This document shows, in pieces, positions 11,738 to 24,800 of a stretch of 64,000 nt of DNA. The stretch spans positions 2,909,456 through 2,973,455 of the forward strand of contig JAHNZQ020000181.1 of the NCBI GenBank assembly GCA_019155205.2, given 5' to 3'. Under the pieces are notes generated by a model. That model was not told the DNA's origin. It saw only the letters and a program-made list of their open reading frames with translations, and did no database searches. The position numbers and the translations under genes were made by a program. Position 1 is the first letter of the stretch. Every line of letters starts with the position of its first letter. This DNA comes from Gracilaria vermiculophylla. Lineage: Eukaryota > Rhodophyta > Florideophyceae > Gracilariales > Gracilariaceae.

Positions 11738-12374
11738 GACAGCGATGAAAATTGACGAAGCGAAAGAGTGCTTATAGAGCGCGAAGCTCAAGCCATTCGA
11801 ACGGTGAGTATGCTCCGCTGCGAGTAACGGAGTTCTGGAGAAAGATGCGCAAGGTGCGCTGACATTCGAAGCGTATGGACGTTGCTACTTTAGCTAATGT
11901 ACAGGCAAACATACGAAAAGGTTTTTTTTTTTTTTTTTTCTTGGCAGCCTACAGCTATCCGAGATCAGATCCGGTACAGTTAAAGATCAAATGCTTGCTA
12001 GCCGGCGTTTTCATGTGATGCCGTTACTTTACGCTTGCGTGGATGACCATCTTCAAGACGGTGCGGTGGCCAAAAGCCACGTATCCTATCTAATTGTCGC
12101 CCCTTGTAGCATTCCGCCTACATTCTCTTCACCAGAGACAATTGAAAACGGTGTCCTAAGTTAAGACGGCGTTGGCGCTCACAGCCTTCGTGTAAAATAA
12201 ACCTTGTTTTGCTCTCGCTGAGAACCAGCCCCATAAGCAAATGTCAAAAGGCAAAATAGACACAAAGACGGCCAAAAAAACGGTCTAAAAAAATAAAAAA
12301 GGGTAATCAATAACATGATTATACATTACTGTCGTTATATGCAGGAAACAACAACTGTGCATCAAATAAAATGA
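11738..12374. other. boundary between gene island and transposon block
   Basis: No gene is seen. A run of about twenty T lies at 11921-11940. Downstream of it the base composition shifts to AT-rich, and the first transposon terminus begins at 12377. Confidence 0.5.
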
Positions 12375-12530
12375 TACAGTCTGTTTCAAAATCATATTAC
12401 GTTTGTCTCAAAGTAGAAAAATCGTGATTTTGGTACTGTACGACTACGAAATCATGATTTAAAACAAATTCAAGTCCAAAAACCGCTTCAAAAACATACA
12501 TCTTTATCAACTTAAATCTCTTTTGGCGAT

Positions 12531-12877
12531 TCAGTAACTAACTTTTCCACCTTTTTGCTGAATAACGCTAATAAAGCGTTTGGGAATTGAATTGATGTAG
12601 CCTTTAATTGTCGAAATTGAAATGTTGTCCAAGCAATTCATAATACAATTTTTGAAATCAAAAACTGTGCTAAACTGCCTTCCAAGGCAATAAACTATTT
12701 TTGATAATAAACCCCATACATTTTCAATGAGTTTCAAGTCTGATGAGCGCGCTGACCATTCCAAGACCTTAATGTTTGCTTCTTGTAGCCAGTCTGACTC
12801 CAATTTAGATATGCGTACCGGAGCATTATCTTGTTAAAAACCGAAAACTACTCCTTGTATATAATGTCCATAAGGTA
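12531..12877 (-). pseudogene. TcA transposase, C-terminal half
   Basis: The minus strand continues the interrupted transposase with the second catalytic Asp (QDNAPV) and the third acidic residue within SSDLKLIENVWGLL. It ends with SVIQQKGGKVSY and a stop at 12531. Thirty-four residues separate the second and third acids in the related TcC copy, which defines the DD34E group. A stop codon lies just before QDNAP. Confidence 0.8.
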
Positions 12878-12999
12878 CAGACTGTTTCAAAAAATTACGA
12901 TATACTGTGAAATCTCAAAAAATACCACATTTATACTGTACGCCTACAAAAATAGGATTCAAAAAACAATAAGTCAAAAAACCGTTTCAAAAGCATACG

Positions 13000-13906
13000 A
13001 TCATCAATAACAAATCTTTACTGCGCGACGCTCAATAGTTTATTTTGCATCCTTTTGCAGTATAATGCTAGTTCAACGTTTCAGCATCGCATTTGTGTAC
13101 CTTTCCACAGTTGAAATTTTTTTAGATTTCCAGCAATAATTAATACAGTTTTTGAGTTCCAAAACTGTCTGAAATAGACTTTTATGCGCATGAGCCATCC
13201 TCACCAGCAATCTCCAAACGTTTTTGATTGGGTTCAGATCTGGTGAGCGCGCCGACTACTCTAAAACACAGATACTTCTGACTCCTGTAGGCAATCTTTG
13301 ATTAGAGACCTAATGTTTCCTGGCGCACTATCCTGTTGAAAAATGAAACTTTCTTAACGGAAACATAAACCTAAAAGGTAGCAAATATTTGTTTAGAACT
13401 TCTGGTATTTTTTCGTGTTCATCGTTGTTTCAATAAATGCAATTTCAATGAGACCTTTTTTAGAAATGTCAGCCCAGAATATTACAGAGCCTCTAACGGA
13501 ATTGCCTGGTACAAAATTCATGACTTTCCCTACGAAGGCTATGCCAATAATATTTGTGACAATCTGGTCCGCCCATATTGAACTTCTTTTCATTAGTAAA
13601 AATAACATTTTTCCATTTATTTCTAGTGGCTTTTCCAGCATACCAGTCAGCTCTCTATTGCGTGCGATGATCTCGGAGAAAGAACAGTTTTTTTCATTGT
13701 TTAAAACTTAAATAAATTGTGTTGTTTATCTGCCTCAATATCGTTGATTTGAAAACGTTAAGATTGAGATTTATTCCAATTTTTTTTGCAAGATAGCTTT
13801 CCTTTGCACAACTTCCTTTGAATTCCTCTTTTGATTGCTGGACTGTGCTTTTTAGCGCGTCCTGGAGATCCTTTTAATCCATAAAGAGTCGGATATTTTA
13901 GAAAAT
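13000..13906 (-). pseudogene. TcB transposase, C-terminal and middle part
   Basis: Minus-strand fragments match TcD. They include a GNSVRGSVIFWADISKKGL block followed by IEIAFIETT (frame 13393-13641) and the linker helix-turn-helix piece near 13850-13895. Many stops and frameshifts are present. The sequence is cut at 13906 by the Gypsy1 LTR and resumes at 30641. Confidence 0.75.
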
Positions 13907-14397
13907 TGTAGCACAGTGGCTCCTAAGACGAAATGGTGGTGTGGCTTTATGGCGTGATAATCCTAAGGAGGTCTCGTATTTTATGAACTGAGCCACGTGT
14001 TGCATAATTTGGTCCGCGTGCGCTACAGTAGTGAGACCTGCTGAGGCGGGCTCCCGGCTTGATAGTTAATCTGTCGGTTGAGCTCTACCTCTGGGGAAGT
14101 AAAACCAAGTACCCTTGAGTCTTCATTTACTTTTCCGGTCGGAGACTCTCGTCGATCATTCTCAGGTTTCTAAGCCGCAGATCCCCAGGTTGCTTCGTAG
14201 CAGCGCCTGTAGGAGCATTGTCCGCCTAGTGAACCTCCCCCTCCGCTTGGCGTTTGTGGGTCCCCTTCAAGACTTCCCCCGGCTCATGACGGCGAATACC
14301 GGAGACCAACTTTAGAAACACGCACCTTTGGAGTCAACAAGAACTCCTGACGGACGTTGTGCTCTACTACCTCGAAAGAAGAACTGACAGTACCATA
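13907..14397 (+). repeat. Gypsy1 5' LTR
   Basis: It begins TGTAGCACAGTGGC and ends near CAGTACCATA (491 bp). Compared with the 3' LTR and the solo LTR at 38.9 kb it lacks a block of about 63 bp after gcgctacagta. It is therefore internally deleted. Confidence 0.88.
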
Positions 14398-14552
14398 ACT
14401 AGTCTCCAGACTTAGAAGGTTAGCTTCCTAAAGTATTCGCAAAAGTCGCGGCAGAACAGTGTTTCTAGTTTGCAACGCTCGGACCCCAATAGTGGAATTC
14501 TTCCTCAAGGTGATTCGGAAGTGGAAGAAAACCACCCCCAACCTACTCCTCC

Positions 14553-16324
14553 ATGGACCCCTTAGAACCACCAATGGAAACCTCTTTACAGGGTCCTCAA
14601 GCAACCGACTCCGTCGGTGGGCGCAGCACGCGCAGCGCTCCGCAGGAGATGGCCGCCAGACAAGAGGAACCTGAAAGTCTCCTCATGAATCCTGGCTCCT
14701 CTGTGGAGCATTCCAGGAATCGCCATAGGAGAGTGCATTATCGGAGACAAGCAGAATCCCCCGCGACACCTCTGGAGAACGCCGGTGTGGAGGTTGAGGA
14801 ACCGCACACGGCATCGCAGCCGCCACCTCGGGAGCTACAGGGACGGGAACATCCGGAGGCTAACTCCCTCCTGGAGTCACTGGCCCCGCGCCTTACGGAT
14901 TGGCTCCCACAAGAGCTGGTTGAAAGAATACCTGCAGGTGTTGAAGCCCACTTCGGAGCGTGCCGCCACGTCCTTGTGGAGGAAATCGCAACGGAGAGCG
15001 CTCACCGTGCTGTGGATGCATTGCTGGATTCAGACCCCTTCCTAGAGGTGATCTCAGATGTTATCTATGCGGAGCTTCGTTCCAAAACCGCGCAGCTGCT
15101 CCCCGCAGCGGCTTGCCAAAGTTCTTCCTCCGTACGGGAGAGGTTCCATCTCTCAACACCTATGGTAACCCCGGGCAGAGAAAGGCAGGATACTGCCCCC
15201 ACTACGCCAGAGGAGGAAAGGATACTGCCATAGGGAAACGGGACCACCTCAGGAATCTTGCTATGCACCGTCTGGACCTGACGCCCCGCGGAGGAGGACA
15301 GGCTACCGGTCGCAAAGTAATTCACCCAAGGAGAGAAGGAAAGGATATTCCTCAGGTGGATCGCGGTAACGGGGGTATCGTCAGTAATCCAGACCACCGA
15401 AAGGAAAGACGCCGAAAGAAACAGAGGGAGAAAAGAAGAAAGCGAGACACCGATTCGGAGAGAAGCTCAGACTCCGAATTCGTAAACAGCTCCAGCTCGG
15501 AGGACAGTATACCTTTCAAGGAAAAAAGCAGTAGGGTCAGGAACGTCGCCCCGCTTAACGACCTTTTCGCCAAAGTGGTGGATTATGACCTCTACAGGTT
15601 GAATGATTGCTCCACTCTTTACGACGCGTCGGCCTGTAAATGACTCACGCAGATCCAGCGCCGCATGGATATTCAAATGAAGAAGCACTACTTCTCAGGC
15701 GAAGACCCCATCTCGGTGTTGAACTTTCTCACACGCTTCCGTTCAGCGTGTAATACAAATGGTGTCCATGAAGGTGCCGCCGTATGGTGCTTTCAATTCT
15801 ACCTCACAGGCCAAGCGCACGCGCTGGTGCAGCCGCGCCTCACGGGGGAGAGCGCTATTGTGGATGAACCTGGAACGGAGATCTTGACGACAGACCCGGA
15901 GGTGGTAAATTTCCTCCTCAAAAGGTACGCCACGGACGAGGTGATAGCCAATGCTGACGCTGAAGCCACCTACGATAGGCAGAACACAAGAATGACCGAG
16001 ACGAAGTTCTCAAAAAAGTTGTAGACGAAGGCTCTACGGCGTGGGAACATGTACTCCGAACTGCGGTTGAACTCATTGTTTGTCGAGGGACTCTTTCCAT
16101 TGCTCCGCGCTAGGGTCCGTAATCGCCTAATAAAGCACCCAACGACCACCTATGCCAAACGAGCGCGTTTCGCGGAGTCCTATGGGGATACCCACCGTGC
16201 CGCTCGGCGCAACCACGCTCCATTTCCGGACATACCGGCGGCCTCAAGGACCCGTCGGGCATCCGCTCTGACGTTGGACTTCAGCACGTCGGAGGAGGTC
16301 GACGAGCTCACGCTCGTGAAATAG
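14553..16324 (+). pseudogene. Gypsy1 gag remnant
   Basis: The ATG at 14553 opens 226 codons rich in Pro, Gln and Glu. After a frameshift near 15230 the reading moves to another frame until 16324, with stops at 15641 and 16022. That frame holds a basic/acidic stretch (RRKKQREKRRKRDTDSERSS), then a capsid-like segment (MKKHYFSGEDPISVLNFLTRF, split by my reading at the Met). A Cys-containing remnant (CRICFSREPVHC) near 16460 may be a decayed zinc knuckle. It is not functional. Confidence 0.7.
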
Positions 16325-16943
16325 CAAGAGACCCTTGCCCTCACATACGCCTCATCTCAGGGAGCAATGTCTAGGACGAGGACAATCTCGTCTCCCACTT
16401 CGTACGCCTCAGCAGGATCTTACAGGAGTGTCTGACTTTATAACCCTCGAGGCTACCCACCGCCTTGCAGGATTTGCTTTTCTCGAGAGCCAGTACACTG
16501 TACGACTCTCACCCCGGCAATGAGTAGCGCCATCTTGCAGGAACGGGAAAAGAACTTCCAGAACCTGAAAGACACACCAACGGAGAGCGGAAGTTATCTA
16601 ACCGCGTATCGCGACATCCGCTCCCCTCAAGGAAACTACGGTTAGCGCGCCATACTTACAGTGAAACCTGTGCCACTGTCACTTGCGCCGTCAGCGCAGG
16701 TGCCAGTACCTAGACCGGTTGCACCATAGGGGAACACGTCGCAACGCGATGCACAACCGCAAAAGCTGTCCCCGACTGGATCTCAGCCCCTCTTCAACAA
16801 TGAAAACCCTCAGGGCTACGCGTAAAGGCTCCGGGTGGCTCCTTAACATGGAGCCTCAGGTCCACGGAGGTCGCCTTTAGGAAAGGGGTAGAAGCCGTCT
16901 GCTCCGACGACGCAGAATCGGCTCGGCGAGCCCCGCCCCCCCG

Positions 16944-19900
16944 TTGGACCCATTCGACACCTTTGAGGATCCTTTTTACAAGCTCCGCCATAAGAATTAC
17001 AAATTGTTTGCCTCTACAGTATGTTCCCCGCTCGCCTCCATCACGGTGCGAGCTATCCTTGATACTGCAGCTGGCCACAATCTGGTTCACACCCACGTGC
17101 TCCCGCAGTCTGCTCTCGGATCCTTGAAGACTAACAAGCTCCCTACTGTGCGCGGTGCGTTGCGTCGAGCATTGAACGTCCTCGAAGCGATGCCCCTGTA
17201 TCTCCGGTTGGGCTCCTTACAGGTGAAGATGTGGTTCCACGTGGCGACCAACTTGGCCGAACAATGCATATTGGGCACCTCCTTTATGGATCGATATGTA
17301 CGTGCAATCTACCCACGCCGGGGGAAGGTGACGTTTCATGACACTGCCCCTGTAGTTATTGTGTCCGCATCTCCAGGACCGGACGCGAACGCGCGTCAAG
17401 TGGGTAACCTCCCGAAGGAGACGCAGTCGAATAAGCTCCGCGTGGTGAAGAGCATCAAAATACCCGCGAGGAGTCAGGCCCAAGTTTGGGGGCAGACCTC
17501 TGCATCTGGCCTTTCATTCCAACAGAGGAGTCCACACCTGACGACGAAGCAGCACTCCATGATGGCGAACGATGATATGGAAGTAATACCGAACATTCCC
17601 TTCAGGGTTGTGCTCGCCAACTTGAAGGAGTCGCCGTTACGGCTCCAAAAGAGAACTGTCTTCGGATTGGCACTACCCGCTTCTGCAGGACAGGCTCATC
17701 TCCCTCGTGTGAAAGACCTCGTGGATCGCGATGTAGTCGCCACCATGGAGGCTGAAGCGACTTAAACGGCTGCAGAAGAAGAGAATCCTGCCATCTGGCA
17801 GGAGAAGCTCCAAATTGGCGAAGATTTCGAAGGGTATCACCATAGGATAATAGAGATGCTATCCGCCTTTGAGGACATGTGGTCTGGTCGCTTGGGTCAG
17901 GTTAGCCTGGCCAAGCACAGGATCCAGCTCACACCTGATGCGGAACCGGTACATCAACTCCCGAGGAGGGCCGGACCCCATGCGTGCAATTTCGAACGCG
18001 ATGAGGGCTACCGGATGCTGTAGAGAGGCGTTATCGAGCCTTTCCATTCCGAATGGGCCTCCCCGATGGTGTTTGTGAACAGGAAAGATGGCTTCTTAAG
18101 GTACTGTATTGACTACAGACGCCTCAACGAGGTGACGGTACGCGATTCGTACCCGATACCACGTATAGATGAATGTATCGATTCCTAAGGTGACGCATCC
18201 GTTTTCTCCACGCTGGATGCCAACAACGGCTACTGGAAGATTGAGATGGACGACTCCGATAAGGATACGACAACTTTCACCTCGCACTGTGGAATTTTCA
18301 GACCCCTAAGGATGCCATTTTGATTAAAGAAAGCACCAGCAACGTTCCAACGAGTGGTGGACATAATTCTGTCAAAGGTGAAGTGGCAGTACGCCTTGGT
18401 GTATACTGATGATGTCATCATATACTCCCGCAGAGTGGAGGAGCACTTCATTCATGTGAATTACATGCTCCAACTCCTAAAGGATGCTGTACTCACCTTC
18501 AACCGGGAGAAGTGTTTCTTTTTCAAGTTCTTGGTGGATTACCTGGGGCATATTGTGCTCTCGGGCCGCTTAAAAGTTTCTACAAAACCTCAGGACGCCA
18601 TCAATGAAGCGCATCCTCCCACAAACCAAACGGAGCTCCGCTCCTTCCTGGGGTGGTGTGACGTCTTCCGGAGGATTGTCCCGAATTTATCCGGTATCGC
18701 GGCGCCATGAAACCATCTCTTGAAGAAGGACAAGCTGACGCAACTGGCTATGTTGACTGACAAGGAGTTTGAAGCCTTTATCCCACTGAATCGGAGACTA
18801 ATTGAGCCACCAATCCTGATACTTCCGAAGCGGCAGGTCCGAATCGTGCTGGACACTGACGCCTGTAAATACCAGGTCGGATGTGGCCCCCTACAGGAGC
18901 AACCTGAAGGTGGACTTTAACCCATTGGATACTGGAGTCGTAGCCCCACACCTGCGGAACGGAACTACTCCACCTCGGAGCGCAAATGTCTCGCCATCGT
19001 GTGGGCGGTTTTGCTTTTATGCCCGTACCTGGAAGGCGCGCGTTTCACCTTGAGGACGGACCACGCACCACTGAAGTGGATACAGTCTTTGACGGATGCT
19101 TCCGGTCGCCTGGAGAGGTAGAGGCTATGCCTCCTGGAGTTCGAGTTTGACATCGCTTACCGTTCTGGCATAAAACACCAGGCAGCGGATGCGCTCTCGC
19201 GAATCTTCACCAAGGGCGAAGACAAAACACTTTTGGAGGACACCATTCCGTGTCTGGTCATCCAAGATGCCGACGGGGAAGAAGGATCCGATGGAGAATG
19301 TTTGGAATGCTGTGAACCTGAAGGAAGGTATAGTGGACTCCTTGAGGTGATGGCTCTTGTTGAGGAGGAGAAAGAAGCCCTCACCATCACCGTAGCGGAG
19401 TTCCTGAAGAAGCAGAGTAAGGATGCGTACTGCAAGGAGTGCCTTGCCATTGTGGGAGTCTAATATCGTCATTCGATGTTGACCGGGAATGCGCACTTGT
19501 ACGCCGCGCTCCCCTGGACGGAGCTCTCTGAAAAGTGGTCCCGACGAAACTACGGGCAATGGTGCTCTATCACACGCACTATTCTCGCCTCGACGGGAAC
19601 CCCAGTGAATCGTGGATGTGTTACACCATGCGGAGGGAGTTCTATTGGCCGAACGTGGCTAATGACGCCTTCCGAACGGTTGCAGATTGCAACTCCTGAG
19701 CCGCCGCTAGGGGGAATATACGTAAAGACTGGTCGCCACTCACTCTGTCCCCACCTTCAGGACCTTTGGAGTTTGTGGCCATGGACATCTTGCGCCCTCT
19801 TCCCATAAAGGAGCGAGGGCACCGATTTATTCTCGTGATCACGGATCGTTTTTCGAAGATCACGCGTGCCATTCCCCTCTGGAGCACCACTGCAGCAGTG

Positions 19901-21302
19901 ATTTTCGACGCCTTTCTGGAGCATTGGGTTTACCCCGATGGGACACCGTCGTGCCTCCTCACGGAAAATGGCCACCAGTTTGCAGCGAAGCTCTTCAGCA
20001 CCGTCTCCGGAATGCTGGGGATGAAACAGTTGTTTACAGCTGCTTATCACCCCCAGACGAACGGACAGGCGCAAAGGTTCAACAAGACCATTGCCTTGAG
20101 GCTGAAGCACTACGTCGCGGACCACGAGAAGGATTGAGACTCATATATGGGTCTCCTAACGTATGCATGCAACCTGCAAGGGCACCACTCCACGGGGACC
20201 ACTTCTTTCAACCTGGTGCTCTCGTCCATTCCGCCAAGTGCCGTCTTTGCTGCACACCCCACGGCGAACCCGGCAGATGAGCCTTAGGCATTAACTTCGG
20301 CGCAAGCCGAACGCTTTGTTCTAAAGCAGTATGAGATCGTACTCTCTCTCGCAAAGGAGAGACTCAACGCCTCGCAGAAAAGATACAAACAGGACTTCGA
20401 CCGGAAGGTGAAGGAAGGCCTTCACCTGAAGAAAAGTGGCGAAGGTTTTCCTCGACAAACCTGGGGAAATATCCAACGGACCACCGCACGTCACGCGCAA
20501 GTTAGCGCCGACCACCTCAGGGCCTTACAAAGTCATGGCCTTCTATAGGGAGACTGTCGCCATTGAGGTGAACGGGCCCCGAGACGTTGTCATCCATGAT
20601 AGGGTGACGAAATTTTCGACGCCCAGCCCCTCAGGAATTCCCGACGCCCCACTTCAGAGACCACGCGCGACACTTCCTCATCCGACCACCTCAGGAGTGA
20701 TGACACCGCTGGATACTGGGAACCACATCACCGCTCTCTTTGAACCACTGCTGGAAGCCCCAGACACCATCATGACCCCTTAAGGTGACATCCTCTACGC
20801 GGTGGACAATATAGTCTTCCACAGACAAACCCCTGCAGGAATACTGTACAGCGTCCATTGGTATGGGTACACCTCAAAGGACGACACGGAAGAACCTTCG
20901 GAACACATCTCGGAGAAATTATTTTGGCGATACCTCACCAATCTGGTGCAGAGACGCCTCTTTATACAAGCGCTTTCGTTTTGGAAAGGGGTTGAGGGCC
21001 CCGAACCGGAGTTGTTTTTCGTCTCCGCAGTCTATCCTCTACCTGAAGCTCTCTTTTTCGCCCCCGGGATGCCGTTGATTACTTTTTGCAAGCTTCCGCG
21101 GCGTCACTTCGTGTCGCAGAGCACGTGGGCGCAGCCTAGTCATATTGTAACTACCGTTCATGGAACTTCTGCTCCATCTCAAGGATCTTTTCTTCCGCCG
21201 CTACCAGGAACTCACTCCCATCTCCAGGGTTCTATCACCTACAGGTCACCGAATCGCGTTGTATACTACGCCACTGGGCGAGCTTTGGCCGTGAGCGCTT
21301 AG
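16944..21302 (+). pseudogene. Gypsy1 pol with chromodomain (protease, RT, RNase H, integrase)
   Basis: Domains follow the Ty3/gypsy order. They are protease (AILDTAAGHNLV), RT (RYCIDYRRLNEVTVRDSYPIP, split here by one residue class; VYTDDVIIYS), RNase H (RIVLDTDACKYQVG, AERNYSTSERKCLAIVWAV, RTDHAPLKW) and an integrase zinc region (HYSRLDGN ... DCNS). The integrase core has AMDILRPLP, then LLTENGHQF and YHPQTNGQAQRFNK, so the second Asp is Glu and the catalytic Glu is Gln. A GPY-like module (TTSGPYKVMAFYRE) precedes a chromodomain-like segment (LYSVHWYGYTSKDDTEEPSEHI). One frame carries protease to RNase H, interrupted by about eight stops; the integrase lies in another frame. The terminal stop TAG is at 21300-21302. 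Confidence 0.88.
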
Positions 21303-21498
21303 CTCTCGAAGAACTTCGACAGGCTTTCCTTAACGGCCGCCATCGAGGCTCGGTCCGCCCGGACCTTGAGGAGTTCCAAGACCCAGGCACGCGCCTCGCG
21401 CATAGCCTCTACAGCAAAAGCTGGAGCAGAACGGCCCGTCACCAGGCACGCATGCACCAGCTCCTGGAAGGTAGCACCCAGAGCCCCAGAGGACAATC

Positions 21499-21833
21499 TA
21501 TCAATCGGCATGGGTTCGAACCACAGGCACGGCTGCGCGGTAGTTCAGAGTGCGTCGCTAAGGTCTGTATGGACGAGCGAACGCTTGGAAGCACGGCAAG
21601 CGCAGAGAGCGCGGACGTACAAGATGTAGGAACGAGTATGAATTACTTGATGCTTGCTCTCGTCGGTTTATTGGACTTGTGTAGTTCAGCATCGAACTTA
21701 TAGCGTCATATCACGAGCATTGATCGAAGATCATTACAGTCGGGTAACTGTGTCACGCAAATTAACTAGCTGCAGATGAAACAATTATGATCACATCAAC
21801 ATGATTCCAGCACGTGTGGCGCCATATTTCACA
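21499..21833 (-). repeat. copia LTR (3' LTR in element orientation)
   Basis: It is 335 bp and nearly identical to 27403-27737. It starts on the plus strand as tatcaatcggcatggg and ends ...gccatatttcaca. Confidence 0.93.
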
Positions 21834-21834
21834 C

Positions 21835-24800
21835 TCAGACTTTTTCAGTCTTTGATGCTGCTGCATTAAACTTGCTAACCCAACCTTGTGCGATACCACG
21901 AAATTGACTTGTCTTCATAGTGTCCCATAGAGAATGTGATTTACACTTACAGGCTTTTTTCATAGCATCAGCAATATTTTGTGCGCTTGGTATCTACGCA
22001 AGGCTGCGGAGCTCGCCACGTTCAAGAATCTCCCGTACGGCACTGACATCAATTGGTAAACGCTTCTCCAGCGTCTTTGCTTCCTTTCCGACCACGTTGA
22101 ATAACGTTCGGGAGTCAATGTATCCATCAATCGTAAGAATGCGGCCCAAAATTTCCGAAACCATATCTCTGGCTATGTATGCGTTGTCAAATCCGTAGAC
22201 AAGAGCATGAATTTCGGCAGCCATCACAGAGCGCGTGACTCTTCTGCAACGCGAGCTTCCGTAATGGAGAATATTAGCCTTCCCTGTTCCGTCAACAATT
22301 AAAAGTACATATCCTGATTGGGATCTAAAGTCCGCGGCATTTGCAAATGATGCATCTGTGAATAGAACCAGATGGATTGAGCTCAGTTCCAGAGAAACAT
22401 ACCGAATTCCAACTTCCGTTGTAGTATGACAATGTTTAACCACATCATTCAGGGCCCTCATCTGATTCTTGGACGGTTCTTGCGAACCAGGGGCGAGCAA
22501 CTATACTGCAGCGCATATATCAGGTCGCACGCAGTTGCCGATATACTGAGCAGCAGCGCGGATGCTTATAAACTCTTCAGCATTTGTGACAGCTTTGAGA
22601 GATTTGAACTTCTCGGCCTGCGTGATGCAGTAAGACCCATCCATATCTTTTGCAATGTAGACTCCATTGAAAACACCACCATTTTGTTTCACCAGTAGCT
22701 TGCGTGGCTTGGATTTAAAGTGGCAAAGTTTCTCTTCCTGCGCAAGGAAATCTAGTGAGCCATGTCCAAATGAATCGTCTACCTGTAGTACAGTAAGGGC
22801 GTCCAAGTTATTTTCAACTCTGCGATACAAAACACAAGGGTCCACTTTTGTTGCTTTCATTTTCAACGCCTTTTTGTGATCCATCTGGTATGTCAAAAAC
22901 CAGTGTAGTCCTCTCTCTGGTATGCCATAGAGGGGTTTAAGAGCCAGAAGAACTTCTTCATCGTCAAATTCCATCTCCAAAGGGAGGCGAAGGTAGATTT
23001 GGCGCTCAAGTGAGGACTCAGATTGTACATACCCTTGAGATATGTCACGAAAATATGGTGTGTTCTTTTGTAGGCAGGCTGCAAGGCAGACAGTTAGTCT
23101 TTGTCCATGTCTGGTAACCGTAGGGGCCTTGGGTTAAATAGATGATGACTTAAAATCCGAGTAGTTCTGAGCGACAAGTCTTGATTTCTTGGTTTACTTT
23201 CCTTCAATCGTTTTGTAAGCGTCAACGAAACGAGTGACGTATTTACGGTGTCCTCCTGGCACGGACGTTCGCTTGACGACCTTAAAGGTACCATTCTTCA
23301 GTAAACCACACAATTCAGCCTTTAGTGCTTCTTGAAATTGTGGTGCGGCCTCAGGGGGAGCGATCACTACTTTTGTAGAGCCAAACATCGCTGGACACGT
23401 GTTTTCTCAAATTGCACCACGATTCTTACTGAGATCCGATGTATGCTCTTCATCGGCTGCTTGCGGATCATTCGCCGTTGTTGTATCCGGTTTAGTCGAA
23501 AATTCGCTAAAAGAGGAACGAAAAACGGGTTTCACCACAGTAGAATTGAAAATCTTTCGGCCAGACGGAATTTGAACCACTGCGGTTATGCCATCGATTT
23601 GAATGAAGGGAAAAGGCCCTTCCCATTTCTTGCTGCTCTCTCTGTAAACATATACTGGAGATCCTTCAGGGAGCTTTTGGAGCTCAGAACTAGCTTCCAA
23701 ACGCTTCGGACCGTGGTCGTGATTCAGACCAAATGCTGTACGCCGGGCTGCCTGCTCTTTCTGCACTGCTTCAGAAGCTACGTTCATTGCTTTTGCCTGT
23801 TGCAGTTGAGTATCAACACATCCTTTCTTGGCCGGGCGCGGTAAAGCACCGAACACCAATAGTGTTTGACAGAGCCGTTCCGGTCCGATCGTGTCATTAA
23901 CGACCTCTATAGCCATTTGTAAGCACTCTTCATTACTCTCAGAACGAGGCATAGAGTCGCGAATCGTGAGATAAGCAACTCCAGGAGGCGCGTGATAGCG
24001 CCGGACATGGGACATAAGCGACGGAGACTCGATAGGGACCTCTACGATTGTGATGCCTTCGGCTGTTGCATTTGCTGCGAACTCGACAGAGACAAAATTA
24101 GATCCTTGGTCTACATGTAGAAAGTCCGGGGGTCCAAGGTAGCCACGGCTCCAGCATTTCAGGATCGTTTTCAAGACGTGAATGGAAGTCATGTTTCGCA
24201 GAAACTGGGCATCGTGTAAATGTGTTGCCTCATCTACAAGATGGAGTACAGGGCGGTTACTTATGTACATGACGTCAACTGCTACGATGTTGTTGAAACG
24301 CAAATCATCAGTGCCAATGGTAACCTTAAAACGACGAGGCCATGCCTTATGACGAACACAAATGTCACAATCACTGATGATTTCTTCTAACTTCTTGCGC
24401 ATTGAACCTTTTACTCCTTCGGGTTTGGCTCGCTTGAGAAGATTGTATGAAGCCTGGACGGAGGCATGGCCAAAAACGCGATGGAGTTTCCGAAGTTCTG
24501 GTTCAATGTACAGAGCGCACTTCAGGTCCTTAGGCTTCCAGCGGTGTAGGAGAAAGTAATTCTCCATTTTCAATTTCTGCTCTGCGTTCTTGAACTTCAC
24601 TGTTTCATCTTGGATGCTGTAATCCAATCCATTATCCTTCATGTCACGCATGCTAAATAATGAGGGAATGTTATCCTTCATTATTTGGAACTGTACGTCA
24701 ATAATCATGTCCAAGCCTTTGAAAGAGATCGGAACTAGTGTGGTACCAATTGCCTTAATTGTACCACCGATTCCAAACATGGAGCGTCCGTTGTTGGTGT

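Noticed and set aside
14553..15233. Independent host gene with Pro/Gln-rich product
   Set aside because: Position directly after the 5' LTR and continuation into capsid-like sequence make it gag.
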